From NCBI GenBank assembly GCA_046155895.1, contig JBJXFB010000059.1, positions 1-64,000 on the forward strand: 64,000 nucleotides of DNA, read 5' to 3'. Shown in pieces: positions 32,045 through 41,061 of this stretch. Within the stretch, counting starts at the first letter, position 1; each line of letters opens with the position of its first letter. The notes below the pieces were generated by a model. The model did not search any database and was not told the DNA's origin. It saw nothing but the letters and a program-made list of their open reading frames with translations. A program made the translations under genes and the position numbers. The stretch comes from DASYPQ01 sp046155895 (GTDB lineage: Bacteria > Planctomycetota > UBA1135 > GCA-002686595).

Positions 32045-34255
32045 CTGACGACGAATCTGGAGGGGGGTCGCGTCATCGTCCTGGGCTTCGACGGAGCCGA
32101 TGCCCGCACTGCGGCGGAGATGATGGACCGCGGCGAGCTCCCGCATCTCGCGCGCCTGCGTGAGACGGGTACCTTCGCTCCGCTCCGAACCACGATCCCG
32201 GCCGAGTCGCCTGTTTCCTGGGCTTCCTTGAACAGCGGACAGAACCCGGCCAAGACGGGCATCCCCGGCTTCGTGAAGCGAGATCTCTCCGCGGGGGGGG
32301 ATCCGTCGCCCAATCTCGGCTTCTTCGCGGTCGACGATCGCCCGCTCGCATCGTTCGAGCTCTCTCCGCCGCTCGGATGGCTCGCGCGCAGCGACCCACC
32401 CGTCGCCGGTCTCGTGTGCGGCGGCGCGGCTCTGGTCCTCTTTTCGATGCTCTTCGTGCTCGTGCTCCGTTTCCGGAAGGTCCTCGCGGTCCCCCTGGCG
32501 CTCGTCCTCGGCGTCGCGGGCGGATGGGCCGGGTACGCCGCGAGCTCGGAGCTCCCGAAGACGATTCCCGACGTCGTGACGAACCTGGTCCAGACGGGGG
32601 GCTTCTGGGAGGTCGCGGCCCGGGCCGGAGTGCCCTGCGTCGTCCTCGACGGACCGATGGCCTGGGATCGGCCCGAGGTGCACGGAGCCAAGGTGCTGGC
32701 GGGGCTGGGCGTTCCCGACGCCCGCGGGAGTTACGGCGACTGGTTCGTGTACACCACGGATCCTTCCGAACTCGCGCGGGCGCCCGAAGGCCGCTCGACC
32801 AGCACCGGAGGCACGGTGTTTCGAGTGGACGAGATCGACGGGCGGATCGAGAGCACCGTGTTCGGCCCGCGCGAGTTCGTGTCGGAGGAGGATGCTCGTG
32901 CGGAAGGACGCGAGCGGGGGAGGCTCACGGTTCCTCTCGTGGTCGTCCGAGGAGAAGGAGGCCGCGTGCGCGTCTCGCTCGACGGCGTCGGGCACGAGCT
33001 CGCGGAGGGGGAGTGGTCTCCCTGGTACCACCCGACTTTCGAGGCGAGCTCGCTGATCAAGGTCCATGCGATCACGCGCGTGAAGGTCGTCAAGGCGAAG
33101 GACCCCTTCGAGCTGTACGTGGACTTCCTCCAGATCGATCCGTCCTCGCCGCCCTTCTGGCAGCCGGTCAGCCAGCCTCCCGAGTTCGTCTCGGATCTCG
33201 CTCGGGCCGCGGCGAGCCCCTTCGAGACCGTGGGCTGGGCCTGCCTGACGATGCCGCTCAAGGACCGCGAGATCGATCCGAAGACGTTTCTCGAGGACGT
33301 CGACGCCACCCGTGCGGACCGGGAGAAGTTGCTGGGAATCGAGCTGGCCCGCACGGACTGGCGGATGCTCTTCGCGGTCGAGGGAACCCCCGACCGGGTT
33401 CAGCACATGATGTACCAGTTCTACGACCGCGAGCACCCCAAGCACGACGCTGCAGCTGCCGCGGCGAAGGTGAGCTTCGGCGGAGAGGAGATCGCCTTGT
33501 CGGACGCGATCCCCGCCGCGTACCGGCAGATCGACCGCCTCGTCGGCGAGGTCGTGGCGGGTCACCTTCGTCCCGAGGACACGCTCATCCTCTGCGCGGA
33601 CCACGGCTTCCAGAGCTTCCGACGCGGACTCAACCTGAACAACTGGCTCGCCGAGCACGGCTACCTCCACACGGTGGAGCTCCGATCCCGGGCGCAGGGC
33701 GGGTTCCTCCAGTACGTCGACTGGAGCCGGACGCGCGCCTACGCCGTCGGGCTGGGGATGATCTTCGTCAATCTTCGCGGGAGGGAGCGGAACGGGATCG
33801 TCGAGCCGGCCGACATGCCGAAGCTCCTGGACGAGATCAGGCGCGACCTGCTCGCGACGCGGGACGGCGACAAGTCGGTCGTCCGCAGCGTCCACCGCAT
33901 GCCGGAGATCCACTCCGGACCGCACCTCGACCTCGAATCCGACCTGATGGTCGGGCTGGAGGCGGGCTACCGCGTCGGATGGTCCACGACGACGGGGGGG
34001 ATGCAGCTCGTCCAGGCCGAGGGAGGAGGCGGATGGAAGCCGGCCCCCTCGATCGAGGACAACACGAACAACTGGTCGGGAGACCACGTATCGGTCGCGC
34101 AAGACCTGGTGCCGGGGATCTTCTTCTGCAACCGCAAGATCGCCATCCCTCCCGAAGGCGTCGATCTCCTGAACATCGCGCCGACCGTCCTGGCGCTCCT
34201 GGGGGTCCCGGTCCCGGCCGAGTACGACCGGCCGCCCCTGCAGTTCGCGCGCTGA
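32045..34255 (+). CDS. Membrane-inserted alkaline-phosphatase-superfamily phosphodiesterase
   Basis: About 736 residues of a type I phosphodiesterase/nucleotide pyrophosphatase-like enzyme. VIVLGFDGADA holds the first metal Asp, ESPVSWASLNSG the nucleophile region (Ser), EGTPDRVQHMMYQFYDRE a metal Asp/His, ILCADHGFQSF the Asp-His pair, and GDHVSVAQDLVPG the last His. Two transmembrane helices (VCGGAALVLFSMLFVLVLRF and the next hydrophobic stretch) are inserted near residues 118-160, inside the enzyme domain, which is unusual. Related enzymes hydrolyse nucleotides or phospholipids. No ATG, GTG or TTG lies in frame between the antisense upstream stretch and the first motif. CTG 32045 is my best guess (ATT 32012 is another), so the 5' end is uncertain. 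Confidence 0.75.
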   Translation: MTTNLEGGRVIVLGFDGADARTAAEMMDRGELPHLARLRETGTFAPLRTTIPAESPVSWASLNSGQNPAKTGIPGFVKRDLSAGGDPSPNLGFFAVDDRPLASFELSPPLGWLARSDPPVAGLVCGGAALVLFSMLFVLVLRFRKVLAVPLALVLGVAGGWAGYAASSELPKTIPDVVTNLVQTGGFWEVAARAGVPCVVLDGPMAWDRPEVHGAKVLAGLGVPDARGSYGDWFVYTTDPSELARAPEGRSTSTGGTVFRVDEIDGRIESTVFGPREFVSEEDARAEGRERGRLTVPLVVVRGEGGRVRVSLDGVGHELAEGEWSPWYHPTFEASSLIKVHAITRVKVVKAKDPFELYVDFLQIDPSSPPFWQPVSQPPEFVSDLARAAASPFETVGWACLTMPLKDREIDPKTFLEDVDATRADREKLLGIELARTDWRMLFAVEGTPDRVQHMMYQFYDREHPKHDAAAAAAKVSFGGEEIALSDAIPAAYRQIDRLVGEVVAGHLRPEDTLILCADHGFQSFRRGLNLNNWLAEHGYLHTVELRSRAQGGFLQYVDWSRTRAYAVGLGMIFVNLRGRERNGIVEPADMPKLLDEIRRDLLATRDGDKSVVRSVHRMPEIHSGPHLDLESDLMVGLEAGYRVGWSTTTGGMQLVQAEGGGGWKPAPSIEDNTNNWSGDHVSVAQDLVPGIFFCNRKIAIPPEGVDLLNIAPTVLALLGVPVPAEYDRPPLQFAR

Positions 34256-34270
34256 AGCTTCTTCCCCCTG

Positions 34271-34290
34271 GGATCAGGAGAACTTGATCC
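34271..34290 (+). terminator. Hairpin after the phosphodiesterase gene
   Basis: A 6-bp stem (GGATCA with TGATCC) around an 8-nt loop, 15 nt after the stop codon. No T-run follows, so it may be a 3' hairpin rather than a full intrinsic terminator. Confidence 0.4.
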
Positions 34291-34455
34291 GGCAAGAATG
34301 GGGTGAAATGCGGGCGGCTCCTCGCGCGTAGGGCGGGCCTTCGTAGCGCGAGCTTCGCCGTCCTTGTCCCGAACTTGCGGGGACCTTTCCGAGATCCTGA
34401 GCAGGATTCGAGAGCCTCGGTCGACCAAGACCCAGGACCGCGAGGAGAGAACGAG

Positions 34456-34659
34456 ATGGATCCCGAGATCAACCCGCCGTTGCCGCCCCTGCTCCTGTGC
34501 TGGACCGATGCCGAGATCGGGGAGGACCTGTGCATCTTCGTCCACGGTCCGCCCGAGTTCCTCGAAGAGCTCCGGGAAGGGGGCTTCCAGCCCGCGAGGG
34601 CTTTCGATCGCGACGGGCACGAGCTGCCCTCGCCGCGCGTGGTGGTCGCCTCCCGATAG
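34456..34659 (+). CDS. Small hypothetical protein
   Basis: A 67-residue acidic protein, MDPEINPPLPPLLLCWTDAE at its start, with no signal peptide and no family I recognise. It is supported by GAGGAGAGAACG just before the ATG, by codon composition like the neighbours, and by lack of overlap with other genes. The segment CIFVHGPPEFLEELREGGF suggests a small alpha/beta fold. It stands between the phosphodiesterase gene and the convergent mgtC-like gene. It could be a conserved small protein or a chance ORF; I favour the first. Confidence 0.5.
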   Translation: MDPEINPPLPPLLLCWTDAEIGEDLCIFVHGPPEFLEELREGGFQPARAFDRDGHELPSPRVVVASR

Positions 34660-34676
34660 CCCGCAGCTGCCTGCGA

Positions 34677-35396
34677 CTAGTGCGAGATCTCCGACCACTC
34701 GACGCTCGAGACGCCCTTCAGGTCGGATAGGAGTTCGAGCATCTCGGGGGCCTGCTTCACGTTCCTGCAACGGATGTGGAACACGAGCTGGAAGGGCTGA
34801 TCGGGCGCCCCGCGAGTCCCGGAGAGGTCCTGGACGCGGATGTTGCGCGCCTTGAGGATCCCGCCGACGAGCTCTGCCAGCGCCGTGAGCTCGGATCGCT
34901 CCCCGCGGACGATGAGGCGCCTGTAGATCACGGGCGCGATCGCGCGACCGAGCTTGTCGACGCCCGCGAGCAGGCCGAGGATCACGACTCCGGCAACTAG
35001 CGCGAGGACGTACTCGCCCTGTCCGATCACGATCCCCAGGCCCGCGACCGACCAGACGGTCGCTCCGGTCGTGATCCCGCGAACGATGTCTCCAGCACGG
35101 ATGACCGTGGCCGCGCCCAGGAAGCCGATCCCTGTCACGATCCCGGCCGCCAGGCGGTTCGGATCCATGACCACGCGTACCGCGTCGTTCACCGCGGCCA
35201 CGCCGATCGGAACGATGTGCGAGGCCTGGATCATGAGGGCGGACGCGAGACACACGAGCATGTGCGTCCGCAATCCCGCCGGCCGGCCGTGGATCTCCCG
35301 CTCGAAGCCGATCATGCCCCCGACGATCAGGGCGACGACCATGGGGACCGGGTCCAGCGCTGCGATCTGCGCGATCAAGGAATCGGACAGGGACAT
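34677..35396 (-). CDS. MgtC/SapB-family membrane protein
   Basis: A 239-residue inner-membrane protein of the MgtC/SapB family. The family core is GGMIGFEREIHGRPAGLRTH (residues 26-45), followed by GIVTGIGFLGAATVIRAG and GITTGATVWSVAGLGIVIGQ. About four or five transmembrane helices are present in the first 160 residues, then a cytoplasmic ACT-like domain (about 165-239). Family members act in Mg2+ limitation and in regulating ATP synthase in pathogens; the role here is unknown. There is no magnesium-responsive leader visible upstream. Confidence 0.9.
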   Translation of the reverse strand: MSLSDSLIAQIAALDPVPMVVALIVGGMIGFEREIHGRPAGLRTHMLVCLASALMIQASHIVPIGVAAVNDAVRVVMDPNRLAAGIVTGIGFLGAATVIRAGDIVRGITTGATVWSVAGLGIVIGQGEYVLALVAGVVILGLLAGVDKLGRAIAPVIYRRLIVRGERSELTALAELVGGILKARNIRVQDLSGTRGAPDQPFQLVFHIRCRNVKQAPEMLELLSDLKGVSSVEWSEISH

Positions 35397-35482
35397 TCGG
35401 ATGCTTCCGCTTGCGATGGAGGACGCGCGCCGGGGGTCCGCGTGGCCTCTCGGGGTTGCCTGGCCGGGGGAACCATATCAGA

Positions 35483-36847
35483 ATGTCGCGCCGTGATGGC
35501 CCGGATGTCCCGCGGCCGGCGATCGAACAACTCATGCAGAACCCCTCCCTGGTCGAACGCATCACCCGCTCGCTCGCCTACATGCTCCGGCACCAGCCCG
35601 AGCAGTTCGACCTCGAGCTCGACGAGTACGGCTTCGCCGAGCTGGATGACGTCGTCGGTGCCTTGAACGAGCGCCTGGGCGAACCCGTCGAGGCCGAGGA
35701 CGTCGTCGAATCGATCGAGGGCGGAGACCGGACGCGGTACGAGATCCGGGAAGGCAAGATCCGGGCGCTCTACGGCCATTCGATCCAGGTGAAGCCCGGG
35801 GAGCCCTCCAAGCCTCCCGCGCTCCTTTACGTCGGTATCTCACGCGACGACGCGGAACGGGCGCGGCGGTACGGACTGCGGCCGGGTCGGCGGAGCTTCC
35901 TGCACCTGGCTCTGACCGCGGAAGACGCGCTCGAGACGGGGCGGAGGGCTTCCCGCGACTACGCGGTGGTCACCGTCAACGCGCTCGACGCGTGGGAGGA
36001 CGGTGTCAACTTCTACGACCGCAAGTCCCTGTTCCTCTCCGACCCGATCCCGACGAACTTCCTCCAGGTCGGCGACGTCCAGACGGACGGATACGGCGAG
36101 CAGGAGGAAGGCGGCCGCGGCGGCCGCGGCGGCCGGAACGAGCGTGGCGGCCGGAACGAGCGCGGCGGCCGGAACGAGCGCGGCGGCCGATTCGGGCGGG
36201 GCGACGCGCCCCGGCGCGAACCGGCGCGATTCGAGGAGCCGCGACAGGCGCAGCCGAGGTTGGAGCACGCTCGATCCGAGGGCGACCGGCGCGAGCGCGC
36301 CCGGAACGATGCTCCCCGCGAGCGATTCGAGCCCTCCCGAGCCGAGGCCGGCGAGCGCGAGACGACGGCCGTTCCCGCCGCGCGCGATCACGGCGAAGCA
36401 CCCCCGGCCCGCGAGGGTCCGCGCGGCCCCGATCGGCACGGTCGCGGCGATCGCCGCCCCGATTCTCGCGGAGGAGAAGCCCGCGGGGGCGGCCGTGGCG
36501 AGCCGCGCGGCGACCACCGGCCCCGCCGCGACGATCGCCCGCAGGAGCGACCGAATCCGAGAGATCGGCAGGGTGCCGGCGATCGGCCCGAGCCCCGCGC
36601 TCCCGTCCCGTTCGCGCCGCGCGAGCGCGCGCCGCAGGCCTCCCCGCCGCAGCTCGCTCCGACTTCCTCTTCCGACTCCAGCTCGGCCGGATCCTTCGGT
36701 CTCGGTGTGTTCGAGGCACCGAAGCGGACGCAACCGCCGCCCGCTCCCAGGCCGGCCGAAGTCCGCGAGCGGGAGATGGCGCCGCCCAAGCGCCCCGAGG
36801 AGCCCAAGCGCGCCGACCCGGGCGACACGTTCGGCGCCGGGATCTGA
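35483..36847 (+). CDS. kptA: RNA 2'-phosphotransferase KptA/Tpt1 with RGG-rich tail
   Basis: A 454-residue protein. Residues 25-205 are a Tpt1/KptA 2'-phosphotransferase, which moves a 2'-phosphate from RNA to NAD+. SLAYMLRHQPEQFDLELDEY matches the N-lobe, with the catalytic Arg-His in LRH. IRALYGHSI (Arg and His) and GLRPGRRSFLHLA with FYDRKSLFLSDPIPTNFL match the NAD lobe. From about residue 210 to the end is a disordered, Arg/Gly/Pro-rich tail with three exact GGRNER repeats, more RGG motifs and a proline-rich end; typical bacterial KptA proteins end at about 180-200 residues. The tail should bind RNA or form condensates (inference). ATG 35483 is chosen; ATG 35534 is possible. An LPS-kinase-like gene follows by 8 bp. 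Confidence 0.85.
   Translation: MSRRDGPDVPRPAIEQLMQNPSLVERITRSLAYMLRHQPEQFDLELDEYGFAELDDVVGALNERLGEPVEAEDVVESIEGGDRTRYEIREGKIRALYGHSIQVKPGEPSKPPALLYVGISRDDAERARRYGLRPGRRSFLHLALTAEDALETGRRASRDYAVVTVNALDAWEDGVNFYDRKSLFLSDPIPTNFLQVGDVQTDGYGEQEEGGRGGRGGRNERGGRNERGGRNERGGRFGRGDAPRREPARFEEPRQAQPRLEHARSEGDRRERARNDAPRERFEPSRAEAGERETTAVPAARDHGEAPPAREGPRGPDRHGRGDRRPDSRGGEARGGGRGEPRGDHRPRRDDRPQERPNPRDRQGAGDRPEPRAPVPFAPRERAPQASPPQLAPTSSSDSSSAGSFGLGVFEAPKRTQPPPAPRPAEVREREMAPPKRPEEPKRADPGDTFGAGI
36128..36181 (+). repeat. Three 18-bp in-frame repeats encoding GGRNER
   Basis: Units GGCGGCCGGAACGAGCGY at 36128-36145, 36146-36163 and 36164-36181, nearly identical at the base level, with a partial fourth unit. 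They lie inside kptA and lengthen its RGG tail. Near-perfect identity suggests recent slippage or unequal exchange, so the copy number may vary between strains. Confidence 0.85.
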
Positions 36848-36855
36848 TCGCTCGG

Positions 36856-37734
36856 TTGAACCCCGTCCCGATCCTCGAGAGACTTCCCGAGGACTACTCG
36901 GTCGAGCGGGGCGATCGAGGCGTCCTGGCGATGCGCCGTGACTGCGCGCCTTCGCTGCGCGCGGCCGGCTACGGGCTCGATTCGGACGGTGGGACGCGGA
37001 CGAGCCGTCTCTCGGGACGCAAGCCGCTGCTCGAGCTGCCCACTCCCGCGGGGATGTTCCTGATCCGGCGCTTCTCCCACGGAGGTCTGCTGCGTTTCCT
37101 GACCGGGGAGCGTTTCCACGACGCTTCGCGCCCCTTCCGTGAGCTCGCCGCGGCGGCGTCCCTCGCGCGAGCAGGTGTGAACACTCCCCAGGTCGCCGCG
37201 GCGCGCGCGCGAGCGGCGCCCGGATGGGGCTGGAAGCTCGAGATCGTCACGCGCCAGGTCGAGGACGCGATCGACCTCGACGGGGTGCTCGCCGCGGCGC
37301 GGGAGCGAGCGATCCCGCGCGACGCGCTGCGACGCCTGGCTCGCGCGGCCGGGAAGCTCGTGCGCGAGATGCACGACGCCGGGTGCTTCCACGCCGATCT
37401 CACGACGAAGAACCTGCTCGTCGAGCGCGCGGCCCTCTCGGGAGGATCGTCGAGGATGTGGATCCTCGATCTCGACCGGGCGCGGGCCGGGGAGGGTCTC
37501 TCGCTCGAGGAGCGGATCGCGAACCTCACCCGCCTCTACCGGTACGTTTCCCGACGCGAGGGCGACCTCGCAGCTGCGCTCGCGAGGACGGACTGGATGC
37601 GATTTCTCTCCGGTTACGAGCCGGATCGTGCGCGCATCGTGACCACCGCGCGCGCGATCCTCTCCGCGCACGGGAAGAGCCTGCGTTGGCACGCCCTGGG
37701 GTGGAGGCTGGAGAACCTGTTCTCGGGCCGTTGA
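36856..37734 (+). CDS. Lipopolysaccharide-kinase-like protein (KdkA/InaA family)
   Basis: A 292-residue eukaryotic-like kinase-fold protein. FLIRRFSHGG supplies the candidate ATP-binding Lys/Arg region, GCFHADLTTKNLLVE is the catalytic loop (HxDLxxxN), and RMWILDLDRARAG the metal-binding Asp motif, as in Kdo/heptose kinases of the lipopolysaccharide-kinase family. It probably phosphorylates a sugar in the outer-membrane glycolipid. There is no ATG near the start; TTG 36856 follows the kptA stop by 8 bp, so it is probably co-translated with kptA. The functional link of RNA repair and LPS kinase is not obvious and may be only operonic. Confidence 0.8.
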   Translation: MNPVPILERLPEDYSVERGDRGVLAMRRDCAPSLRAAGYGLDSDGGTRTSRLSGRKPLLELPTPAGMFLIRRFSHGGLLRFLTGERFHDASRPFRELAAAASLARAGVNTPQVAAARARAAPGWGWKLEIVTRQVEDAIDLDGVLAAARERAIPRDALRRLARAAGKLVREMHDAGCFHADLTTKNLLVERAALSGGSSRMWILDLDRARAGEGLSLEERIANLTRLYRYVSRREGDLAAALARTDWMRFLSGYEPDRARIVTTARAILSAHGKSLRWHALGWRLENLFSGR

Positions 37735-37741
37735 GCGCGGA

Positions 37742-38272
37742 CTACGGCACCCCCAGGCGCGGATCGGAGTCGTTCCCTTCGCCGCCGGCCTTCCGCGCCG
37801 GGGACCACATCTCCCACAGAGGCAGGATCGCGAAGGCCAGGAGGGAGGGACCGAGCAGCGCGCGAGCCACGTTCTTCAGGACCGCGAGGTCGGAGGAGAT
37901 GTAGAGCGTCAGCCACGGCGCGGCGAGATCGAGCGCGCAGCCGAGGAACGCCGCGTAGAGGACGGCGAGCTTGAGGCGTCGCGGCCAGCGGATCATGAGG
38001 AATAGGTGCCCCTGGACGAACAGGAGGAGCGGCATGCTGAACAGGTGGAAGTGCGTCAACTCGAGGAGCTCACCCTTCGTCTTCGGGTACGCGTCACCGC
38101 CGCCCGCGTAGTACTCGGCTGCCGAGGCGGTCGTGAACCCGCTCCGATCCGCGGCGAGGGCCACCATCACGCCGTACCCGAGCAGCGAGAAGACGAGGAA
38201 GAGCGTGTACGCGATGCGCGTCGAGGGCTGGAGCGAGCGCAGGCCGTTCCTGAGGTACAGGAACTCCTTCAC
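37742..38272 (-). CDS. Four-helix membrane protein with intramembrane histidines
   Basis: A 176-residue integral membrane protein with four hydrophobic segments (about residues 20-42, 75-97, 103-125 and 138-158). The second helix contains LTHFHLFSMPLLLFVQGHLF, with three His at spacing that could hold a b-type heme or a quinone site. I do not recognise the family with certainty. It is the third gene of the porin-ApbE unit, its ATG overlapping the ApbE stop by 4 bp, so it is translationally coupled. It may be the electron-donating membrane partner of the flavinylated protein. Confidence 0.6.
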   Translation of the reverse strand: MKEFLYLRNGLRSLQPSTRIAYTLFLVFSLLGYGVMVALAADRSGFTTASAAEYYAGGGDAYPKTKGELLELTHFHLFSMPLLLFVQGHLFLMIRWPRRLKLAVLYAAFLGCALDLAAPWLTLYISSDLAVLKNVARALLGPSLLAFAILPLWEMWSPARKAGGEGNDSDPRLGVP

Positions 38273-39786
38273 CGGGGCTCCTCCCTCCGGATCTCCAGCG
38301 CACGGAAGGCGTCGTTCGCGATCTCCGCGCCTTCCGTGGGCACGAGGAGCGCGGCGGCGCCGCTTCGGCGTGCGAGCTCCACTCCATCTCGCGGCCCGAG
38401 GACGAAGATCGCCGTCGAGAGCGCGTCGGCTTCGGTCGCGGTCGGGCAGACGACGCTCGCGCCGAGCATCCCTTCCACCGGGCTTCCCGTGCGCGGATCC
38501 AGGACGTGGGACGACGGCTTTCCCGCGATGTCCAGGCCTCGTTCGTAGTCCGCCGTCGTCGAGATCGAGGCTCGGACGAGCCGGAGCGAGCCGCGGGTCC
38601 GCCGTGGGTCGCGGAAGTCGCGCAGCTCGACCGTCCAGCCCGCCTCGCCCGGCGGCGGATCGAGCGCCAGGATCTGACCGCCGAAGTCGAGCAGCGCGCG
38701 GTGCACGCCGCGATCCTCGAGCGCGGCTGCCGCGCGGTCGAGCGCGTAGCCCTTGCCGATCCCGCCGAAATCGAGCGCCGCTCCGGGCCGTGCGAGGCGC
38801 ACGCGACCGTGCTCGGGATCCGTCTCGACGACTGCGAGGCCGCAGGCCGCTCGCGCCTCGGTGAGATCGTTCTCCGTCGGGAGCGCTCCGGATTCAGCCG
38901 ACCGTTTCCACAGGGCCACGAGGGGTCCCACGGTGACGTCGAAGGCACCGCCGCTCCGCAGGGTGATCTGGCGGCTGCGGGACAGCAGGTCGAGGAGCTC
39001 CGGGCCGACTGGCTGGGGTTCTCCGCCCGCCCCGTGATTCAAGCGAGAGGCCTCGCTCTCCGGGCGGAACGTCGAGAGGATCCGCTCGAGGCGCTCGATC
39101 TCGGCGAAGGCTGCGTCGATGGCCTCGCCGGCGCGCCCTGCCGTCGGCTCGCAGACGGAGATTGCGAGCGTCGTGCCCATCGCGAGCCGCGCGCGCCGCA
39201 AACGACCCTGCGGCGCCGCCGCTTCCGCGACCTCCGACGACCTGGACGAGGCCCGCCTCGCGGCCTCCAGGCAGGCGATCTGGAGGCGGACCGCGTCGGT
39301 CACGGAGCGACACGAGATGGTCGCCCCGGCGATGTTGCGGATGTCCGTCCCGACCCGGAGGGGGCTCTCGGCCGATCGGCCGACGAACTGCCCGCGCCAT
39401 CTGGGCTGGCGCACCTCGCCCCCATGAGATTCGCGGTAGGCGAGGATCTCCACCGTGCGGATCCGGCACGCGCCGTCGGTCGCGACCATGTAGGTGATCG
39501 GCTCGCTCTTGCCGAGGCAGTCCTCGATCACCGCGAATCCGATCACCTCTCCCGATCGGCGCCCGAGGAAGTACCGGAAGGTGCCGGGGACTTCACTTCG
39601 GCCGGACGCCCGGGCGATCGCCTCCCGCTCGGCTTGGGTGAAGAGGACGAGCTTCCTCTCGACGATCTCGGCGTCGGGGAACGCGAGCCCCAGGGCTTGT
39701 TCCTCCGTCAGGTAGACCTCGGCGCACGCAGCCGAGGCTGGAGCCGGATTCGCGATGAGGAGGGCGAGGAGAAGGCCGAGGAACAC
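38269..39786 (-). CDS. FMN-binding domain fused to ApbE flavin transferase
   Basis: A 505-residue secreted fusion. A signal peptide starts at GTG 39786 (FLGLLLALLIANPAPASA). The first 160 residues form an FMN_bind domain whose GTDIRNIAGATISCRSV motif carries the Ser/Thr to which FMN is normally linked. Residues 190-505 are ApbE, which transfers FMN from FAD: RLAMGTTLAISV, GGAFDVTVGPLVALW, DFGGIGKGYALD and SHVLDPRTGSPV are conserved. Enzyme and acceptor are therefore on one chain. An ATG at 39852 would overlap the porin gene by 56 bp and delay the signal peptide, so GTG is preferred. Probably an extracytosolic electron carrier. Confidence 0.88.
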   Translation of the reverse strand: MFLGLLLALLIANPAPASAACAEVYLTEEQALGLAFPDAEIVERKLVLFTQAEREAIARASGRSEVPGTFRYFLGRRSGEVIGFAVIEDCLGKSEPITYMVATDGACRIRTVEILAYRESHGGEVRQPRWRGQFVGRSAESPLRVGTDIRNIAGATISCRSVTDAVRLQIACLEAARRASSRSSEVAEAAAPQGRLRRARLAMGTTLAISVCEPTAGRAGEAIDAAFAEIERLERILSTFRPESEASRLNHGAGGEPQPVGPELLDLLSRSRQITLRSGGAFDVTVGPLVALWKRSAESGALPTENDLTEARAACGLAVVETDPEHGRVRLARPGAALDFGGIGKGYALDRAAAALEDRGVHRALLDFGGQILALDPPPGEAGWTVELRDFRDPRRTRGSLRLVRASISTTADYERGLDIAGKPSSHVLDPRTGSPVEGMLGASVVCPTATEADALSTAIFVLGPRDGVELARRSGAAALLVPTEGAEIANDAFRALEIRREEPR

Positions 39787-39796
39787 CGGTGGGCCC

Positions 39797-41035
39797 CTAG
39801 AAGTGCCAGCCGAGGCCGATGTTGAATCGCTCGGGAAGGCCCGACGCTTCATCGTCGCGGATCTGGAAGTCGGTCTTGATCACGAGCCCCGGCGTCGGGA
39901 GGAAGCCGAATCCGAACGTGATGATGTCTCGCTCGCCGGCCGGATCGGGGGCGACACCGCTCGGCATCTCCTTCTGGGTGTCCAGCGCGTCGTAGCGGAG
40001 GAAGGTGATCAGATCGGCATTCGCGAGGCGTCCCTTCCTCCAGGTCTCGGGCAGGATGTGCCGTGCGGCCTCGACGGTGTAGCCGTCGATCTGCGAAGCG
40101 ACCCCGCCGCCGATGTCCGCGGCGCCGCCGATCCTCTCGAACGCGTACGCGCCGCGGAAGTCCCAGCGGCCGAGGCTGTACTGCCCGTCCGCGGAGTAGA
40201 TCCGGAGGTCTGCATCGATCCCCGGGTCGTTGCCCCGGTTCCCGTTGTCGAGGCCCCCGGCGAAAACCGAGACGCCCAGGCGCAGCTCGCCTTCGACGCA
40301 GCCGGGGTACCAGTCGAGCCGACCGGAGAGAGCGGGCTCGGAGAGGCCAGGCCGCTCCTTCTGCCGGCCGCCGCGGATTCCGTCGACGGGGTCGAAGGCC
40401 GACCCGTCGAGGCTGCTGCCGAGGTAGAGCTGGTACTTCAGGTCTTCGCTCAGGTCCCCGAAGATCCCCACGCCGTCGCTCGACCACGTCGTCGGGAGGA
40501 TGTAGGTGTCGAAGTCGGGGCGTTCGACGCCGTTGAAAGTCGTCGGCTCGTGCGTCTCGTTGACGATCCCCAGCGGCGTGAGGTAGCGGCCTGCGCGCAC
40601 GTTGAAGCTCGGGCGCAGCAGGAAGTCGACGTGGAGCTGCTCCATCGACAGCTCGCCGTTGCCGTCCTCGACCAAGGCGTGCTCGAGCTCGAGCTCGGAG
40701 TGGAGCTGGATCCAGTCCTCGAAGCGGTAGCCGACATAGCCGACGAAGCGGTGGATGTCGATCTGCTCGGCGCCGTCGACGTTCTCCGAGTTGTAGTGGA
40801 TCTCGCCGTAGCCGCCGAGGGCCAGGCGGTCGGTCCAGGAAGCGCCGGCGGGAGAGGAGCGCTTCCAGGCGTCGATCTCCTCGAGCAGGTCTTGGTACTT
40901 CGCGTCGGACTCGCGGCGGACCTCCTCGATCTTCGCCGCGATCTCGTCGGGGAGAGGCGGGGGCTCCTGGGCCAGGGGGGGCCGAGCCAGGCAGGGCAGG
41001 GCCAAGACGGAGAGGACCAACGGAAGAACTTTCAT
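39797..41035 (-). CDS. Outer-membrane porin (OprO/OprP-like)
   Basis: A 412-residue outer-membrane beta-barrel protein. A signal peptide (VLPLVLSVLALPCLARPPLA) is followed by a coiled-coil-like stretch (IAAKIEEVRRESDAKYQDLL, periplasmic) and the barrel, with strands such as LALGGYGEIHYNSE, FEDWIQLHSELELEHALVED and FNIGLGWHF ending in an aromatic residue, as barrel assembly needs. Phosphate-selective porins share the motif FNVRAGRYLTPLGIVN. It is the first gene of the porin-ApbE unit, transcribed from a TAGGAT promoter with a Fur-like box upstream. The substrate could be a chelated metal; this is inference. Confidence 0.82.
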   Translation of the reverse strand: MKVLPLVLSVLALPCLARPPLAQEPPPLPDEIAAKIEEVRRESDAKYQDLLEEIDAWKRSSPAGASWTDRLALGGYGEIHYNSENVDGAEQIDIHRFVGYVGYRFEDWIQLHSELELEHALVEDGNGELSMEQLHVDFLLRPSFNVRAGRYLTPLGIVNETHEPTTFNGVERPDFDTYILPTTWSSDGVGIFGDLSEDLKYQLYLGSSLDGSAFDPVDGIRGGRQKERPGLSEPALSGRLDWYPGCVEGELRLGVSVFAGGLDNGNRGNDPGIDADLRIYSADGQYSLGRWDFRGAYAFERIGGAADIGGGVASQIDGYTVEAARHILPETWRKGRLANADLITFLRYDALDTQKEMPSGVAPDPAGERDIITFGFGFLPTPGLVIKTDFQIRDDEASGLPERFNIGLGWHF

Positions 41036-41061
41036 CAGGGACTCCGGGAGTTGGGGCCAGG

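Noticed and set aside
36128..36181. Possible CRISPR-like array
   Set aside because: The three units are adjacent with no spacers, in frame, and encode GGRNER in the kptA tail.
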